Shown: piece after piece, positions 63,715 to 64,000 of the stretch
How the letters are laid out: each line of letters opens with the position of its first letter
Numbering within the stretch: the first letter of the stretch is position 1
Assembly: GCF_029502005.1 (NCBI RefSeq)
Contig: NZ_JAMQOT010000004.1
Coordinates: forward strand, 62,001-126,000
Source of the DNA: Natrinema salsiterrestre
Lineage (GTDB): Archaea > Halobacteriota > Halobacteria > Halobacteriales > Natrialbaceae
DNA: 64,000 nt
Direction of reading: 5' to 3'
The notes under the pieces: model-generated
Told to the model about the DNA's origin: nothing
What the model saw: the letters and a program-made list of their open reading frames with translations, nothing else
Databases searched by the model: none
Made by a program: the position numbers and the translations under genes

Positions 63715-63804
63715 TACCCGTCTCTACTCGCTCGTTACCTATACCGGTTATTCGGCGTGCGCCAACTCGATTTCCCTCGCGCGACCGGGTCGGTCGGGGG
63801 CCCG

Positions 63805-64000
63805 TCAGTGACCCGCCGCGAGCGTCTCGAGCGAGTCGTCTTCCGTCACGAACGTCGTCGCGAGGCTCGCTTCGGCCCGCCGAAGGCGGTAGGAGAGCGT
63901 CGACCGCGGAACGTTCAGTTCGTCCGCGAGCGCGGAGAGATCGATCCGTCGGGGCGTCTCGTAGTACCCGTGTTCGACGGCCGCCCGCAGCGCGTCCCGT
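63805..64000 (-). CDS. HTH-10 family regulator, C-terminal fragment
   Basis: Only the last 65 codons are in the window. They read RDALRAAVEHGYYETPRRID, SALADELNVPRSTLSYRLRR and AEASLATTFV, the bacterioopsin-activator (Bat)-type helix-turn-helix that ends many haloarchaeal sensor/regulator proteins. The upstream domain, lying outside, would tell its signal. It is upstream of the metal ATPase on the same strand (90-base gap), which makes regulation of the pump plausible but unproven. Confidence 0.85.
   Translation of the reverse strand, partial: RDALRAAVEHGYYETPRRIDLSALADELNVPRSTLSYRLRRAEASLATTFVTEDDSLETLAAGH

Overview
The window is chromosomal DNA from a halophilic archaeon of the class Halobacteria. 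The evidence is the very GC-rich sequence with C/G-ending codons, the Asp/Glu-rich proteins, genes starting a few bases after archaeal TATA boxes, and diagnostic archaeal genes: TFE, the SPOUT tRNA C56 methyltransferase, a twin-arginine lipoprotein binding protein, and an archaeal pilus ATPase/platform pair with pilin-like partners. I see no intact transposase, integrase or CRISPR array, so this is mostly core chromosome with a few relic or repeat-like spacers. Genus is not claimed; the gene set would fit Natrialbales-like haloarchaea.

Layout. 1-5.3 kb: two-subunit solute:sodium symporter with a universal stress protein, a small membrane protein, two cupins, the tRNA methyltransferase and a membrane/winged-helix protein. 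5.3-9.5 kb: acyl-CoA ligase, a zinc-finger/cupin pair, a membrane zinc-ribbon protein, an MBL hydrolase and a tiny membrane protein. 9.8-11.8 kb: tfe, a DUF2110-like gene and a lipoprotein in one operon. 11.8-22.2 kb: a complete cytoplasmic chemotaxis set (cheW, then divergent cheW, cheY-cheB-cheA-cheC-cheC-cheD-cheR) but no transducers. 22.3-32.4 kb: a degenerate HsdR-N-like protein convergent with an operon of a giant pilus ATPase, its membrane platform and five pilin-like single-pass proteins. 32.7-41.4 kb: a branched-chain-type ABC importer followed by acyl-CoA ligase, SDR dehydrogenase and acyl-CoA dehydrogenase, which reads as uptake, activation and oxidation of an organic acid.

41.5-48.3 kb: tRNA-Arg(CCT) with a nearby 3' fragment copy, tatA, peroxiredoxin, an HD-domain protein, small proteins, and sdhCDBA. 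48.4-53.9 kb: an aspartoacylase-like enzyme, a GNAT with a zinc ribbon, a flippase and a RimK-type ATP-grasp ligase fused to a retropepsin-like domain. 53.9-58 kb: katG flanked by two PRC-barrel proteins, one carrying about 36 tandem five-residue repeats. 58.2-64 kb: an AlkA-type glycosylase, an orphan fumarate-reductase/aspartate-oxidase-like flavoprotein, a Zn/Cd-type P1B ATPase and the end of an HTH regulator.

The most unusual material is (i) the pentad-repeat protein beside katG, (ii) the 420-residue acidic tail of the pilus ATPase with repeated SIF-acid motifs and the roughly 610-residue acidic linker of CheA close by, (iii) the RimK/retropepsin fusion, and (iv) the nuclease-fold protein lacking its catalytic lysine between the che and pil blocks.
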